NCBI RefSeq assembly: GCF_014197915.1
Contig: NZ_JACIGK010000009.1
Span: 1 to 64,000, forward strand
Direction of reading: 5' to 3'
From: Roseospira visakhapatnamensis
GTDB taxonomy: Bacteria > Pseudomonadota > Alphaproteobacteria > Rhodospirillales > Rhodospirillaceae
Length of the DNA: 64,000 nucleotides
This document shows, piece after piece, positions 36,228 to 46,800 of this stretch. Every line of letters starts with the position of its first letter. The stretch's first letter is position 1. Made by a program: the position numbers and the translations under genes. The notes under the pieces are model-generated. The model had not been told where the DNA came from and searched no databases. It worked only from the letters and a program-made list of their open reading frames with translations.

Positions 36228-37154
36228 CTACTTGTTGAGCTGTTCGGCGACCTCGGCCGCGAAGTCCTTCTCTTCCTTCTCGATGCCCTCACCGAGGCTG
36301 AAGCGCGCGAAGCCGGCCAGCGCGACGGGCACGCCCATCTCCTTGGCGGCGGCCTCGACCACCGTCTGGACCTTGCTCTCGTTGTCCATGACGTAGATCT
36401 GCTCCAGAAGGCAGACCTCCTCGTAGTACTTGCGCAGGCGGCCCTCGACCATCTTCTCGATGATGTTCTCCGGCTTGCCGGACTCGCGGGCCTGCTCGAC
36501 CAGCACCGCGCGCTCGCGATCCAGGGCGGTGGTGTCCACGGCCTCCCGGTTCAGGTACTGCGGCGCGGCGGCGGCCACGTGCATGGCCAACGACTTGCCC
36601 AGGGCGGCCAGCTTGGCGGGGTCTCCCTCGGACTCCAGCGCCACCAGCACGCCGATGCGCCCCAGGCCGGGGCGGGCGACGTTGTGCATGTAGGAGGCGA
36701 TCACGCCCTTGGACACCGACAGCACCTGCGCCCGCCGCAGGTTCATGTTCTCGCCGATGGTGGCCACCTGGTGGGTCAGCTCCTCGGCGACCGTCCGGCC
36801 GGTCTCCGGATAGGGCTTGTCCTTCAGCGCCTCCAGGTCGTCGCCCTCCACCAGCACCAGGCCGGTCAGGGTCTCGACCAGACCCTGGAAGGTCTCGTTG
36901 CGGGCCACGAAGTCGGTCTCGGCGTTCAACTCGACCACGGCACCCCGGGTGCCCTCGGCGCGCACGCCGACCAGTCCCTCGGCGGCGACGCGGCTGGCCT
37001 TCTTGGCGGCGGCGGCCAGCCCCTTCTTGCGCAGCCAGTCCACGGCGGCGTCCAGGTCGCCGGCGGTCTCGTTCAGCGCCTTCTTGCAGTCCATCATCCC
37101 CGCGCCGGTCTTCGCGCGCAGGTCCTTGACCATGGAGGCGGTGATCTCGGCCAT
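36228..37154 (-). CDS. tsf: Elongation factor Ts
   Basis: Nucleotide exchange factor for EF-Tu. The N-terminal UBA-like region reads [24 protein letters not shown], the EF-Ts signature (in part). [15 protein letters not shown], near residue 80, is the EF-Tu contact motif. 308 aa. ATG 37154 has AGAGGAAGAG upstream. rpsB lies 175 bases upstream, the universal order, and a strong terminator follows. Confidence 0.96.
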   Translation of the reverse strand: MAEITASMVKDLRAKTGAGMMDCKKALNETAGDLDAAVDWLRKKGLAAAAKKASRVAAEGLVGVRAEGTRGAVVELNAETDFVARNETFQGLVETLTGLVLVEGDDLEALKDKPYPETGRTVAEELTHQVATIGENMNLRRAQVLSVSKGVIASYMHNVARPGLGRIGVLVALESEGDPAKLAALGKSLAMHVAAAAPQYLNREAVDTTALDRERAVLVEQARESGKPENIIEKMVEGRLRKYYEEVCLLEQIYVMDNESKVQTVVEAAAKEMGVPVALAGFARFSLGEGIEKEEKDFAAEVAEQLNK

Positions 37155-37329
37155 GACTCTTCCTCTTTCTTGGCGATGGTCGTCTCGGGGCCACCCTGGG
37201 GCGGGCGACACCGGAAGCAACTCTGGGAACAACGGTGGGAGTGAAAGTGGGGGTGGCGGGACGCGGCATGGACGCAAAACAATGGCGGCAACCGGGGTCG
37301 CCGCCATCGTCATCCCCGATCCGGCACGA

Positions 37330-38172
37330 TCAGGAGGCGGGCGCGGTCGGCGCGTCTCCATCAGCCGGGGGAGCGGCGGCGGCCGCGGGTTCCTCGGGTT
37401 CGGCTTCGGCGCCGTCGTGGTCTTCCAGCATCTCGTCGCCGACGTGCTCCATGGCGCCCAGGTCCACGCCCTGCGCGGTCATTTCGGCCTGAATGCCGGC
37501 CAGCGCGGCGCCACCGACCAGTTCACAGTACAGCTGGATGGCGCGGATGGCGTCATCGTTGCCGGGCACCGGATGGGTCACGCCGTCGGGATCGCTGTTG
37601 CTGTCCAGCACCGCCACCACGGGGATGCCGAGCTTGTTGGCCTCGTTGACCGCCAGGCTTTCCTTCACCGTGTCGATGATGAACAGGATGTCCGGCAGGC
37701 CGCCCATCTCCTTGATGCCGCCCAGGGCCAGTTCCAGCTTGTCCTTCTCGCGGGTCAGGTTGAGCAGCTCTTTCTTGGTGAGGGCCGACAGCTCTCCGGA
37801 GTCCAGCTTCTGCTCCAGCTCGCGCAGGCGGCGGATGGAGTGGCTGATGGTCTTCCAGTTGGTGAGCATGCCGCCCAGCCAGCGGTGGTTCACGTAGTAC
37901 TGGCCACAGCGCTTGGCGGATTCGGCCACGATCTCCTGGGCCTGGCGCTTGGTGCCGACGAACAGCACGCGGCCGCCGCCCGCCACCACGTCGCGCACGG
38001 CCTCCATGGCGCGATGCATGAGCGGCACGGTCTGCTGGAGGTCGATGATGTGGACGTTGTCCCGCACCCCGAAGAGGTAGGACTCCATGCGCGGGTTCCA
38101 GCGGCGCGTGTTGTGCCCGAAGTGGCAGCCCGCCTCAATCATTTGGCGCATGGTGAAGGTCGGCATGACCAT
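37330..38172 (-). CDS. rpsB: 30S ribosomal protein S2
   Basis: Small-subunit ribosomal protein. It starts (V)[18 protein letters not shown]; other marks are [26 protein letters not shown] and [19 protein letters not shown]. After about residue 230 it carries an acidic, Ala/Pro-rich tail (to 280) beyond the usual S2 fold, as in several Alphaproteobacteria. The start is ATG 38172 or ATG 38166. First gene of the rpsB-tsf operon; the 240 bases upstream probably hold its promoter and leader. Confidence 0.96.
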   Translation of the reverse strand: MVMPTFTMRQMIEAGCHFGHNTRRWNPRMESYLFGVRDNVHIIDLQQTVPLMHRAMEAVRDVVAGGGRVLFVGTKRQAQEIVAESAKRCGQYYVNHRWLGGMLTNWKTISHSIRRLRELEQKLDSGELSALTKKELLNLTREKDKLELALGGIKEMGGLPDILFIIDTVKESLAVNEANKLGIPVVAVLDSNSDPDGVTHPVPGNDDAIRAIQLYCELVGGAALAGIQAEMTAQGVDLGAMEHVGDEMLEDHDGAEAEPEEPAAAAAPPADGDAPTAPAS

Positions 38173-38394
38173 GATGCAGTGATCCCTGTGTTTTCCGGTT
38201 GATCCGCCGCAGGCATGTGAGCCGGGGCATGCGCCGGCCCCCGATCGGCTCGGGTTCCGTCACACGCCATCGACACCGGAACGACCCCGCGCCGCACCGC
38301 GCCGTCCGAAGACGAACCGGTGCCGGGGCCGCGAGTCCCGCGTGAGGGTTGGCGGCCGGGTTCTACCCGCTCACAGGGGCCTTGACAAGGACAA

Positions 38395-38429
38395 AGAAGA
38401 ATGATGGCCGGCGCCCTCAGGCGCCGGCC
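38395..38429 (-). terminator. Terminator candidate of the TPR-methyltransferase gene
   Basis: A perfect 10-bp stem GGCCGGCGCC-CTCA... / GGCGCCGGCC (38406-38429) overlaps the end of the gene. On the minus strand it is followed by a T-rich stretch (ATCATTCTTCTTTG). The T tract is interrupted, so termination strength is uncertain. Confidence 0.55.
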
Positions 38430-39664
38430 ACGCCGTCGATCCGCAGCACAGCCTGCTTGGCGAAGGGACTGACCCCCAGGACCGAGACCCGCCAGCCATG
38501 ACGGTCCGCCGCCTCGTGGAAGGCACGGAACTCGTCCTCCCGCCAGCCGGGGTTCATCAGGAACTCGTCGAAGGCCAGAACCGTTCCGGGACCCACGCGC
38601 GGGGCCAGCGCCCGCAGCACATCCACCGTCGAGTCGTACAGGTCGCAGTCGATGTTGGCGAAGCGCACCGCGCGGTCCGGGTGGGCGGCCAGGACCGCCG
38701 GCAGGGTGTCGGCGAACAGGCCCGGATGCAGGGTCACGCCCGGCGGCATGGCCGGAAGCCGGCCGCCGGTGGAATACAGGCCCGGCGCGTGGCCGTGCCA
38801 GGCCCCGGGCAGGCCGGTGAAGGTATCGAAGCCGTGCACGGGTTGGCCGGCGCGGGCGGCGATGGCCCGCAGCGAATGCCCGAACCGCACGCCGAACTCC
38901 AGCACCAGTCCCGGGCGGCGGGCCTGATCAAGGGCGAAGGCCAGGCCGGCGATGGTGGTCCCCAGCAGACGCGCGCCGTCCGCCAGGGCCGGGCGGATCC
39001 ACGCCAGGCTGTCCAGCACCGGCGCCGCGTCGGGACACGCCGCCAGCCGCTCCAGATGCGCGTCGGCCACCGCCCCGGCCCCGCGCGCCAGCGCCAGCGC
39101 CGCCGCCAGTCCACGCGCCAGGGCATGCCCGGGGTCGGCCCGCAGGGCATCGGCAAGCGCGGCCTCGGCCGCCGCCAGGCCGTCCCGGTCCAGCAGCAAG
39201 GCGTGCCGGTTGTACTGCACCGCCCCCCGTTCGGCGCCGCCGGCCAGCGCCAGCGCCCGGTCGAACAGGGCCAGGGCCTCGCCGGGCCGGTCCATGTCGG
39301 TCAAGGCGTTGCCCAGGTTGTTCAACGCCGCCACCGCCGCCGGCGCCAGCGCCAGCGCGCGCCGATAGTGCCGCTCGGCGGTCTCCAGGTCACCGAGATC
39401 CTGGCACAGGGTCGCCAGGTTGATCCGGGCCGGCGCCGCCCCCGGACGGGCATGGCAGGCGCGTTCCAGCCACCGGCGCGCCGGGTCGACGCGGCCGGCC
39501 TGATAATGGGTCAGACCCAGGAAGTTCAGGGCGTCGGCCTCGGCCGGCGCCCGCGCCAGGACCGCGCGGTATCCCGCCGCGGCCGTGGCGATGTCGCCGC
39601 GCCGATGGGCCTCCAGCGCCGCCGTCAGTCGATCGGCCGTGGACAGAGCCGCCGGGGATGGCAT
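38417..39664 (-). CDS. TPR protein fused to a TylF/FkbM-like methyltransferase
   Basis: Residues about 5-215 are tetratricopeptide repeats (YRAVLARAPAEADALNFLGL, then LGDLETAERHYRRALALAP and DRPGEALALFDRAL), a protein-binding scaffold. Residues about 245-410 are a class I SAM-dependent methyltransferase of the TylF/macrocin type, with motif I VLEFGVRFGHS, then VHGFDTFTGLPGAW and the acidic ANIDCDLYDST. The ATG at 39664 has GGAGGAGACGAGGG upstream; 415 aa. In similar genes the TPR part guides modification of a surface glycan or protein, but the substrate here is unknown. It is a single gene upstream of rpsB and is probably transcribed alone. Confidence 0.83.
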   Translation of the reverse strand: MPSPAALSTADRLTAALEAHRRGDIATAAAGYRAVLARAPAEADALNFLGLTHYQAGRVDPARRWLERACHARPGAAPARINLATLCQDLGDLETAERHYRRALALAPAAVAALNNLGNALTDMDRPGEALALFDRALALAGGAERGAVQYNRHALLLDRDGLAAAEAALADALRADPGHALARGLAAALALARGAGAVADAHLERLAACPDAAPVLDSLAWIRPALADGARLLGTTIAGLAFALDQARRPGLVLEFGVRFGHSLRAIAARAGQPVHGFDTFTGLPGAWHGHAPGLYSTGGRLPAMPPGVTLHPGLFADTLPAVLAAHPDRAVRFANIDCDLYDSTVDVLRALAPRVGPGTVLAFDEFLMNPGWREDEFRAFHEAADRHGWRVSVLGVSPFAKQAVLRIDGVAGA

Positions 39665-39879
39665 GACCCTCGTCTCCTCCGTCTCGTGGCGTCCGCCCGG
39701 GCCACCCGCCCGACCCGTGGGCCGCCCTGCGCACCATGAAGTTATCTGAATAGTCCTTTTAGGGGCTGCGCCACACCCGTGCATCATGGTCTTCTTGGGA
39801 GACCCCTTGGTCGGCGGTCGCCCGGCCTGTCGGTCAGGGCAACCGGCCGGCCAGGCCAGCGCGGGAGGACCCCCGATCC

Positions 39880-40962
39880 ATGCGCGTGTTCCTGTTCCCG
39901 CCGACCGTCATCCTGGTGACGGCCGTGCTGCTCATGTCGTCTGGAGGGCCGGTCCAGGCGGCCGAGTCTCCCTCCGGCTTCCGGCCAGCCTTGTTGTTCG
40001 ACGTGGATCAGCCAATTCCGGACTCGGGCATGAGCTTCCAGGCGGTCGCCGCCGGGGGCGCGCGGGCGTTCGCCTCGCTGAGCGGCCAGCCCGTGGCCGA
40101 GATCGTCGGCGCGACCGCCGATCGTCCCGACCTGGACGTCGCCGAGGCGACGACTCGGTTCGCCCTGGCCGAGGGCTATACCGCGCTGGTCGGCGTCGGC
40201 TTCTCCTTCGCCCCGGTGTTCGCCGCCCTGGCCCCCCGGCATCCCGAGGTCCGCTTCGTCCTCATCGACTCCGTGGTGGCCGGCGCCAACGTGCAATCGA
40301 TGGTGTTCCGCGAGGAGGAAGGCGCCTACCTCATGGGGGTCATGGCCGCCACCACCACCCGGCACGACCATATCGGCTTCGTCGGCGGCTGGGATTCGCC
40401 GCTCATCCGCCGTTTCGCCTGCGGCTACATCCAGGGGGCCCGCTCGGTGACCCCCGACCTGACCATCGACGTGTCGATGGCCGGGTGGGATCCGTCGGCC
40501 TTCAATGCACCGGAGATCGGCTATCGCCTGGCCAACGAACAGTTCGCCCGAGGGGCCGACATCGTTTTCCAGGCCGCCGGGGCCACCGGCGCCGGCGTGA
40601 TCCGGGCGGCGGCCGAACGCGAGGGGTCGCTGGCAATCGGCGTGGACTACAATCAGAATGGAGCGGCCCCGGGGCATGTCCTGACGTCCATGCTCAAGCG
40701 CATGGATATCGCCGTGTTCGCGGCGCTCAAGGCGCTGGCGGCCGGAACCTGGACTCCCGGCACGCAATTTCTTGGCCTGGCCACGGGCGGCGTCGGCTGG
40801 GCGCTGGACGAGCACAACGTCCACCTCCTGTCGGAGGACACCTATCGCGCCGTGGAGGATGCCGAATTCGACATCCGCATCGGTCGGACGCGGGTCGCCG
40901 CGTACGACGACGCAACCGGATGCCCGGAGCACGACTTCGGGCTCTACGCCCCCGGGGAATGA
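39880..40962 (+). CDS. BMP/Med-family periplasmic binding protein
   Basis: A periplasmic substrate-binding protein of the basic membrane protein (Bmp, PF02608) family; relatives bind nucleosides or act as sensors. A signal peptide (about 1-28, ending VQAAE) leads to two binding lobes, with typical stretches VGVGFSFAPVFAALAPRHP, IGFVGGWDSPLIRRFACGY, ADIVFQAAGATGAGV and IGVDYNQNG. No lipobox Cys is seen. No ABC permease or ATPase genes are nearby; the next gene, 31 bases on, is a membrane PAS protein. It may therefore act as a sensor partner rather than a transporter part (inference). Confidence 0.85.
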   Translation: MRVFLFPPTVILVTAVLLMSSGGPVQAAESPSGFRPALLFDVDQPIPDSGMSFQAVAAGGARAFASLSGQPVAEIVGATADRPDLDVAEATTRFALAEGYTALVGVGFSFAPVFAALAPRHPEVRFVLIDSVVAGANVQSMVFREEEGAYLMGVMAATTTRHDHIGFVGGWDSPLIRRFACGYIQGARSVTPDLTIDVSMAGWDPSAFNAPEIGYRLANEQFARGADIVFQAAGATGAGVIRAAAEREGSLAIGVDYNQNGAAPGHVLTSMLKRMDIAVFAALKALAAGTWTPGTQFLGLATGGVGWALDEHNVHLLSEDTYRAVEDAEFDIRIGRTRVAAYDDATGCPEHDFGLYAPGE

Positions 40963-40993
40963 CCGGAGCGGACGGAACGGCGGGACACGGCTC

Positions 40994-43786
40994 ATGCGCA
41001 CGACGGTTTCCAACTCGCTTCGGATCTCGATGGTGGGAATGCTCGTCCTCATCCTGGTGTCGTCCGGCCTGTCGGCGCTGTCGTTCCAGCAGATGGCGTC
41101 CCGGGTCACGGTGGTGACCCACGACGTGCTGCCGACCTTCAAGCAGGCGGACATCATCAAGGATCTGGCCCGCGACATCGACCGGATCGCGCACCGGATT
41201 CCCAACACCGCCAGCGCCTTCGAACTGGAGGCGCTGATGTTCCGGATCGGCGCCCTGACCGCGGAGCTGCACGCCGCCATCGATGCCCTGGACGGCGTGC
41301 TGGTCGAGCCCACCGAGAAGGAGGCCGCGCGGCACGACCTGACCCTCGTGAAGACGGCCATCGATCACCTGCACGGCCTGATGGTCGCCCGGGAGGCCCA
41401 GCGCGCCACCATGCGCCTGGCGATGAGTGCCCTGGATGACGCCCGCGCGCGCCTGCGCCGCGCCGTCATGGCCGAGGCCGGCCGCCAGTCCCTGGTCGGA
41501 CCGGCGGCGCGTCCGCCCGACGCGCCGGGCCAGTCCCGCCTGATCGCGCTGCTGCATGTGGCGGACCTGGCCGAGATGGCCTTGCTCGACCCCAATCCGA
41601 CGCGGGTGGTCCTGCACCGCCGTCAGTTCGATCGGACCGTGAACCAGTTCCTCGCCAACCCCGGTCTGCCGCATGCCATCGGCACGGCGCTGCGCACGAC
41701 GCACGCGCGCCTGGGGCCGGTGTTCGAGATGCGCCTGGATGCGCTTCGCCTGGACCTGCGGATCCGGGTCGCGGTGGAGAGGCTGGTCGCCCTGGACCGC
41801 CTGATCATCCACGTCAACGCGCTCACCGACCGCATCGGCGATCATACCCGCGAGGCCATCGATCGCGTCGAACGCACGGCGATGACCCGCTCGCCGGTGC
41901 TGCTGATCGCCGCGCTGCTGTCGATCCTGCTGGCGGTCATCGCCCTGGGCTACGTCAACTCGCGGGTCGTGGGACGCATGCGCCGGGTCCGCAAGGTGAT
42001 GCAGGACCACGTCAGGGGCAACCGGCCGCCGCTGGACGTGGGCGGCGGCGACGAGATCGCCGACATGGCGCGCAGCTTCCGGCACTTCGTGGAGGCCGTG
42101 GACGAACAGACCGGGAAGGTGCAGCGCCAGCGCGACCTGATCAAGGCCGTGCTGGACAGCATGACCGTCGGCGTCGCGGCCTTCGACAAGGACCTGAGGC
42201 TCATCGCCTGGAACCAGCAGTACCTGGACATCCGCGACTATCCGGCCGACCTGGCCCGCGACGGCACGCCCTATGCCGCCTTCATGGCCCACGACGTCGC
42301 CCGCCGGGAGTTCGGCGACGGCGATCCGGCGGTCATCCTGGAGAGCAAGCTGGCCGAGGCCCGCCGCTTCGCGCCCCATGCCTCGGAACGCCGGCGGCCC
42401 GACGGCACCTACATCGAGATCCGGCGGGGTGCCATCGCGGGCGGTGGCTTCGTCTCGCTGTTCGCCGACATCACCGCCCGCAAGCGGACCGAGGAGGCCC
42501 TGACCCGCGCCCTGGAGGACAACCAGCGCCAGACGGACCGCTTCCGCAACCTGACCGCCAACCTGCCGGCCATGGTGGTGCAGTTCGAGATGCGCGACGA
42601 TGGCCGCCCGCATGTTCTGTACGCCAGCCCCGACATGCTGGCCGTGTTCGGCTTCTCGGGCGACAGCCAGGAGCTGGAAGACGACCGCACGCGCCCGCTC
42701 CTCGACCGGGTCCACGCCGAGGACCTGCCGGCGCTGGAGGACGCGTTCCGCGCCCGCCTGGCCAGCCGCGAGGACCTGCACCAGACCTTCCGGGTGCATG
42801 ACGCCGACGGCCGCGTTCGCTGGCTGGAGGCGGCCGCGCGCGCCTACCGGTCGCCCGAGGGCCGGTGGCTGTGGGACGGCATGCTGCTCGACGTCACCCA
42901 GCGCACGCTGGCGGAAGACGCGCTGCGGCGCACCGAGGAGACCCTTCGGGCGATCCTGGACTCCTCGCCGGTCGGCGCCGGCATCGTGCAGTCCGACGGG
43001 CGCCTGTCCTTCGCCAATCCCGCCATGGCCTCCCTTCTGGGGCTCAGCCCGGCGGACCTGATGGCGCTGCCGGCCGGCACCGACAACACCGGGGACACGG
43101 TCGATGACCAGGGCCTGCTGGAGCGGCTGCGGTCGGGCGAGGTGATCCTTGAGGAGGAAATCACCATCCAGCGCGGCGACGGCACGCCGGCGCACGTGCT
43201 GCTGACCCTGATCCCGGCGGGCGAATGGGGCAGCCATTTCGGCTGGGTCTACGACATCACCGAACGCAAGGCGGCCGAGCAGGTGGTGCGCGCGCAGGAG
43301 GAACGCCTGCGCGCCATCCTGGAGACGTCGCCGGTGGGGGCCACCGTGGTCACCCGCGACGGCCAGTTCCTGTTCGCCAACGGCGCGGCGGCGGCCATGC
43401 TCGGCCTGAGCCGGGAGGCGATGCTCAACACGACCGCCCGCGACATCTACATGCGCCCCGCCGACCGCGACGCGATCGTCGAGCGCCTGGTGAACGGCCA
43501 GCCCATCCATGACGAGGACGTGGTCCTGAAGCGCCGCGACGGCCGACCCATCAACGCCCTGCTGACCCTGGTGCCGACACCCGAGGGCGAGGGGTTCTTC
43601 GGCTGGATCTATGACATCACCGAACGCAAGATGGCCGAGGACGCTGTCAAAGCAAAGATGGAGGAACTGGAGCAGTTCAGCCGCATCGCCGTCGGCCGGG
43701 AACTGCGCATGATCGGCCTGAAGCGGGAGATCAACGCCCTGCGCACCCGCCTGGGTGAGGGTCCCCCGTACGAGATCGCCGAGTAA
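40994..43786 (+). CDS. Transmembrane multi-PAS sensor without an output domain
   Basis: A 930-aa membrane protein. TM1 is at about 12-31, a helical periplasmic region at 32-297, TM2 at about 298-320 and a HAMP-like segment after it. Four PAS domains follow (about 379-495, 516-640, 649-760, 769-880), the last two ending in WVYDITERK and WIYDITERK. The last 50 residues are a coiled-coil-like tail with FSRIAVGRELRMIGLKREIN, seen in other PAS proteins that lack kinase domains. No kinase, GGDEF, EAL or methyl-accepting domain is present. It probably relays a signal by contact with the hybrid kinase encoded next. Confidence 0.87.
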   Translation: MRTTVSNSLRISMVGMLVLILVSSGLSALSFQQMASRVTVVTHDVLPTFKQADIIKDLARDIDRIAHRIPNTASAFELEALMFRIGALTAELHAAIDALDGVLVEPTEKEAARHDLTLVKTAIDHLHGLMVAREAQRATMRLAMSALDDARARLRRAVMAEAGRQSLVGPAARPPDAPGQSRLIALLHVADLAEMALLDPNPTRVVLHRRQFDRTVNQFLANPGLPHAIGTALRTTHARLGPVFEMRLDALRLDLRIRVAVERLVALDRLIIHVNALTDRIGDHTREAIDRVERTAMTRSPVLLIAALLSILLAVIALGYVNSRVVGRMRRVRKVMQDHVRGNRPPLDVGGGDEIADMARSFRHFVEAVDEQTGKVQRQRDLIKAVLDSMTVGVAAFDKDLRLIAWNQQYLDIRDYPADLARDGTPYAAFMAHDVARREFGDGDPAVILESKLAEARRFAPHASERRRPDGTYIEIRRGAIAGGGFVSLFADITARKRTEEALTRALEDNQRQTDRFRNLTANLPAMVVQFEMRDDGRPHVLYASPDMLAVFGFSGDSQELEDDRTRPLLDRVHAEDLPALEDAFRARLASREDLHQTFRVHDADGRVRWLEAAARAYRSPEGRWLWDGMLLDVTQRTLAEDALRRTEETLRAILDSSPVGAGIVQSDGRLSFANPAMASLLGLSPADLMALPAGTDNTGDTVDDQGLLERLRSGEVILEEEITIQRGDGTPAHVLLTLIPAGEWGSHFGWVYDITERKAAEQVVRAQEERLRAILETSPVGATVVTRDGQFLFANGAAAAMLGLSREAMLNTTARDIYMRPADRDAIVERLVNGQPIHDEDVVLKRRDGRPINALLTLVPTPEGEGFFGWIYDITERKMAEDAVKAKMEELEQFSRIAVGRELRMIGLKREINALRTRLGEGPPYEIAE

Positions 43787-43812
43787 GGGGACCGCGTCAT
43801 GGGCATCTGGGC

Positions 43813-46800
43813 ATGAACGATCGTGCGAGAGTGACGGTGCCGGCGCGCACCCGCCCCTCGATCATCGGGCTCGCCTCGGCGGCCCTGCTGGGCGTGGCGC
43901 TGGTCGGCATCCTGGTCACCGGCTCCATGACGATCGTCACCGAACTGGCCGAACAGGACCGGGAGATCGTGCGCGCCCAGGCCGCGTTCCTGGATCGCCA
44001 GCGCGGGCGCGTCCGCGACACCGTGCAGGAGATCGTCCGCACCATCCAGGTTCATCGCGACCAGACCGTGCCGCGTGTCAGAACCCTGGTGCGCGCCCGC
44101 ACCGAGGAAGCGGTGGCCATGGCGCGTCATCTTCACGCCACCTACGGCGATCGGATGCCCCTTGACGAGATCAAGGACCTGGTGCGCGAGACCCTGCGCC
44201 CGATCCGCGCCGCCGATGGACGCGGGTATCTTTTCGCCGCGACCACCGATGGCGTCGACCAGCTTGGACCGCCGCCGGCCGGGCTGGACGGCGCGCCCGC
44301 CGCGACCACGCAAGGAGACGCGGACGGCGAGCGGCCGGATTTGCCGATCGGGGACATCATTGATGTCGGCAGACGCAAGGGCGCGGATTTCTACAGGTAC
44401 ATCTGGCCCCATCCCGACAAGGACCCGACCGAACGCTTCGAGAAGATCACCTACGTCCACCTGTTCGAGCCCTTCGACTGGGTCATCGGCAGCAGCGAAT
44501 ACCTTGTCGACATGGAGACCGACACGCAGGCCCGGATCCTGGACGACATCCGCCGCTTCCCCCGGCCCGATGTCGATGCCGTCCTGGTCACCCAGTGGGA
44601 CGGGCAGGCCCTGATCGGACGGACCCCGGGCACCAACATCCTCGACCTGGAGGACGTCAACGGCTTTCGAATCATCGAGGAATCGATTCGCGTCTCCAAG
44701 CATGGCGGCGGCTTCCTGCTCTACGAACAGGACCCGCGATCGGCCGTCAACGGCGGCAAGCGCCTGTCCTACGTGGCGGGTGTCCCGGACTGGGGCTGGT
44801 CGGTGGAGGCGACCGTCGGCATGGACGCGGTCCAGGGCCAGTTGGACGCCATCCGCGAGGCCACCAGCGCCACGGTGCGGGCCACGATCCTTCAGATCCT
44901 GCTGCTGATGCTGCTCATGTCGGCGGCCGCCGCCCTCCTCGTCAGGCGCGGCCAGACCCTGATGCGGCGCAACCTGGACCTGTTCCTGCGGTTCTTCCAG
45001 GATGCGTCCCGGACCGCCAGCGCCATCGACCTGTCCCGCGTCTCGTTCTCGGAATTCGCCGCCCTCGCCCACTCGGCCAACGCCATGATCGAGGCCCTGG
45101 GCCGGACCCAGGCCAACCTGCGCGAAAGCCAGGACCGCTTCGAACTGGCCGTGCGCGGCAGCGGCGACGCCTTGTGGCTCTATGATTCCAGAACGCGCGA
45201 CAACTGGCTTTCGCCCCGGTACCTGGAAATGCTGGGCTACAGTCCGGGCGAGTTGCCCGAAACGTTCGAGACCGTCGACAGCCTGACGCACCCGGACGAC
45301 CGAGACAGGGTGCGCGACGCCTTCTACGCCCACCTTCAGTCCGACGTCCCCTACGACATCGAATACCGGGTGCTGGGCAAGGACGGGTCCTATCTCTGGA
45401 TGCGAAGCCGCGCGGGATCCGTGCGCGACGCGGAGGGCTGCGCCATCAGCACCGGGGGCTCCACCTCCGACGTCACGGAACGCAAGCAGGCCGAGGACCG
45501 CCTGCGGTTCACCCAGGAGGCCATGGACAACGCCATCGACGGCATCCTCTGGGTCCGCATCGACACCGGGCGCCTGGAATACGCCAACAACTCTGTCTGC
45601 CGGCGCCTGGGCTACAGCCGCGACGAGATGGTGCGCCTGTGCGCCGCCGATCTGGACGACACCCTGACGCCCGACCACCTGCGCGATATCCACGCCTCCC
45701 TGGCCACGACCCCGCCGACCACCCAGGAGCGCCGCCAGCGAACCCGGGACGGAACCTGGCTGGACGTGGAGATCACCATGTCCCCGGCCCGCTACGGCGA
45801 CGTGGACCTGCTGATGGTCTGGACGCGCGACGTCAGCGCCCTGGCCGCCCAGACCCGCAACTTCGTGGCCCTGCTGGAAAACACCCGCGATTTCGTGCTC
45901 ATCAAGGACACCCGGCACCGCTACCAGGCGGCCAGCCAGACGCTGGCCCAGTTCACCGGGCATGCCTCCTGGCGGGACCTGCTGGGCCGCACCGATCGCG
46001 ACCTGATGCCCGCCGAGCGGGCGGAGATCACCGTCGCCGAGGACCGCCTGTTGCTGGCCGGCGACCTGTCGACGCTGGACGTGGTGCAGCCCTGGATCGG
46101 CGCCGACGGCGCGGTCCGCTGGATGGACACCAAGAAGCAGCCCATCCGCGACGGCAGTGGCCAGATCGTCGGCCTGTTCGGCATCTGTCGCGACATCACC
46201 GACCGCCGCCAGTCCGAAGAACAACTGCGCCGCAACCGGCAGCTTCTGGAGGGCGTGCTGGAGAACAGCCCCGCGCTGATCTATGCCAAGGATCGCCAGG
46301 GCCGCTACATCTTCGTCAACCGGCAGTGGGAGAGACGCTTCAACCGCTCGCGAGACCAGGTCATCGGCCATACCGACATGGACCTGTTCCCCGAGGATCT
46401 GGCGCGCCAGTATCGGGACAACGATCTCATCGTGATGGCCAGCAACCAGCCGTTGGAGCAGGAGGAACTGTTCCGCGACGGCGACGGCGAGACGGAAGTC
46501 GAAGCCGTGCTGCTGGCCCGCAAGGTGCCCCTGCCCGACCCCAGCGGTCAGGCGGAAGGCATTTGCGGCATCTCTACCGACATCACCGACCGCAAGGCCA
46601 TGGAGGAGGAACTGTCGGCCCGCGTGGAGGATCTCGCGGAAGCGCGCCGGGCCTCCCTCAACATGATGTTCGACCTCGCCGAGGAGCGCAAACGCGCCGA
46701 CGACCTACGCGTGCGGGCGGAGGCGGCCAACCGGTCCAAGTCCAACTTCCTGGCCGCCATGAGCCACGAAATCCGCACGCCCATGAACGGCGTGGTCGGC

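Noticed and set aside
43609-46371. A 920-aa open frame on the minus strand
   Set aside because: It is antisense to the giant hybrid kinase and shows no recognisable domain.
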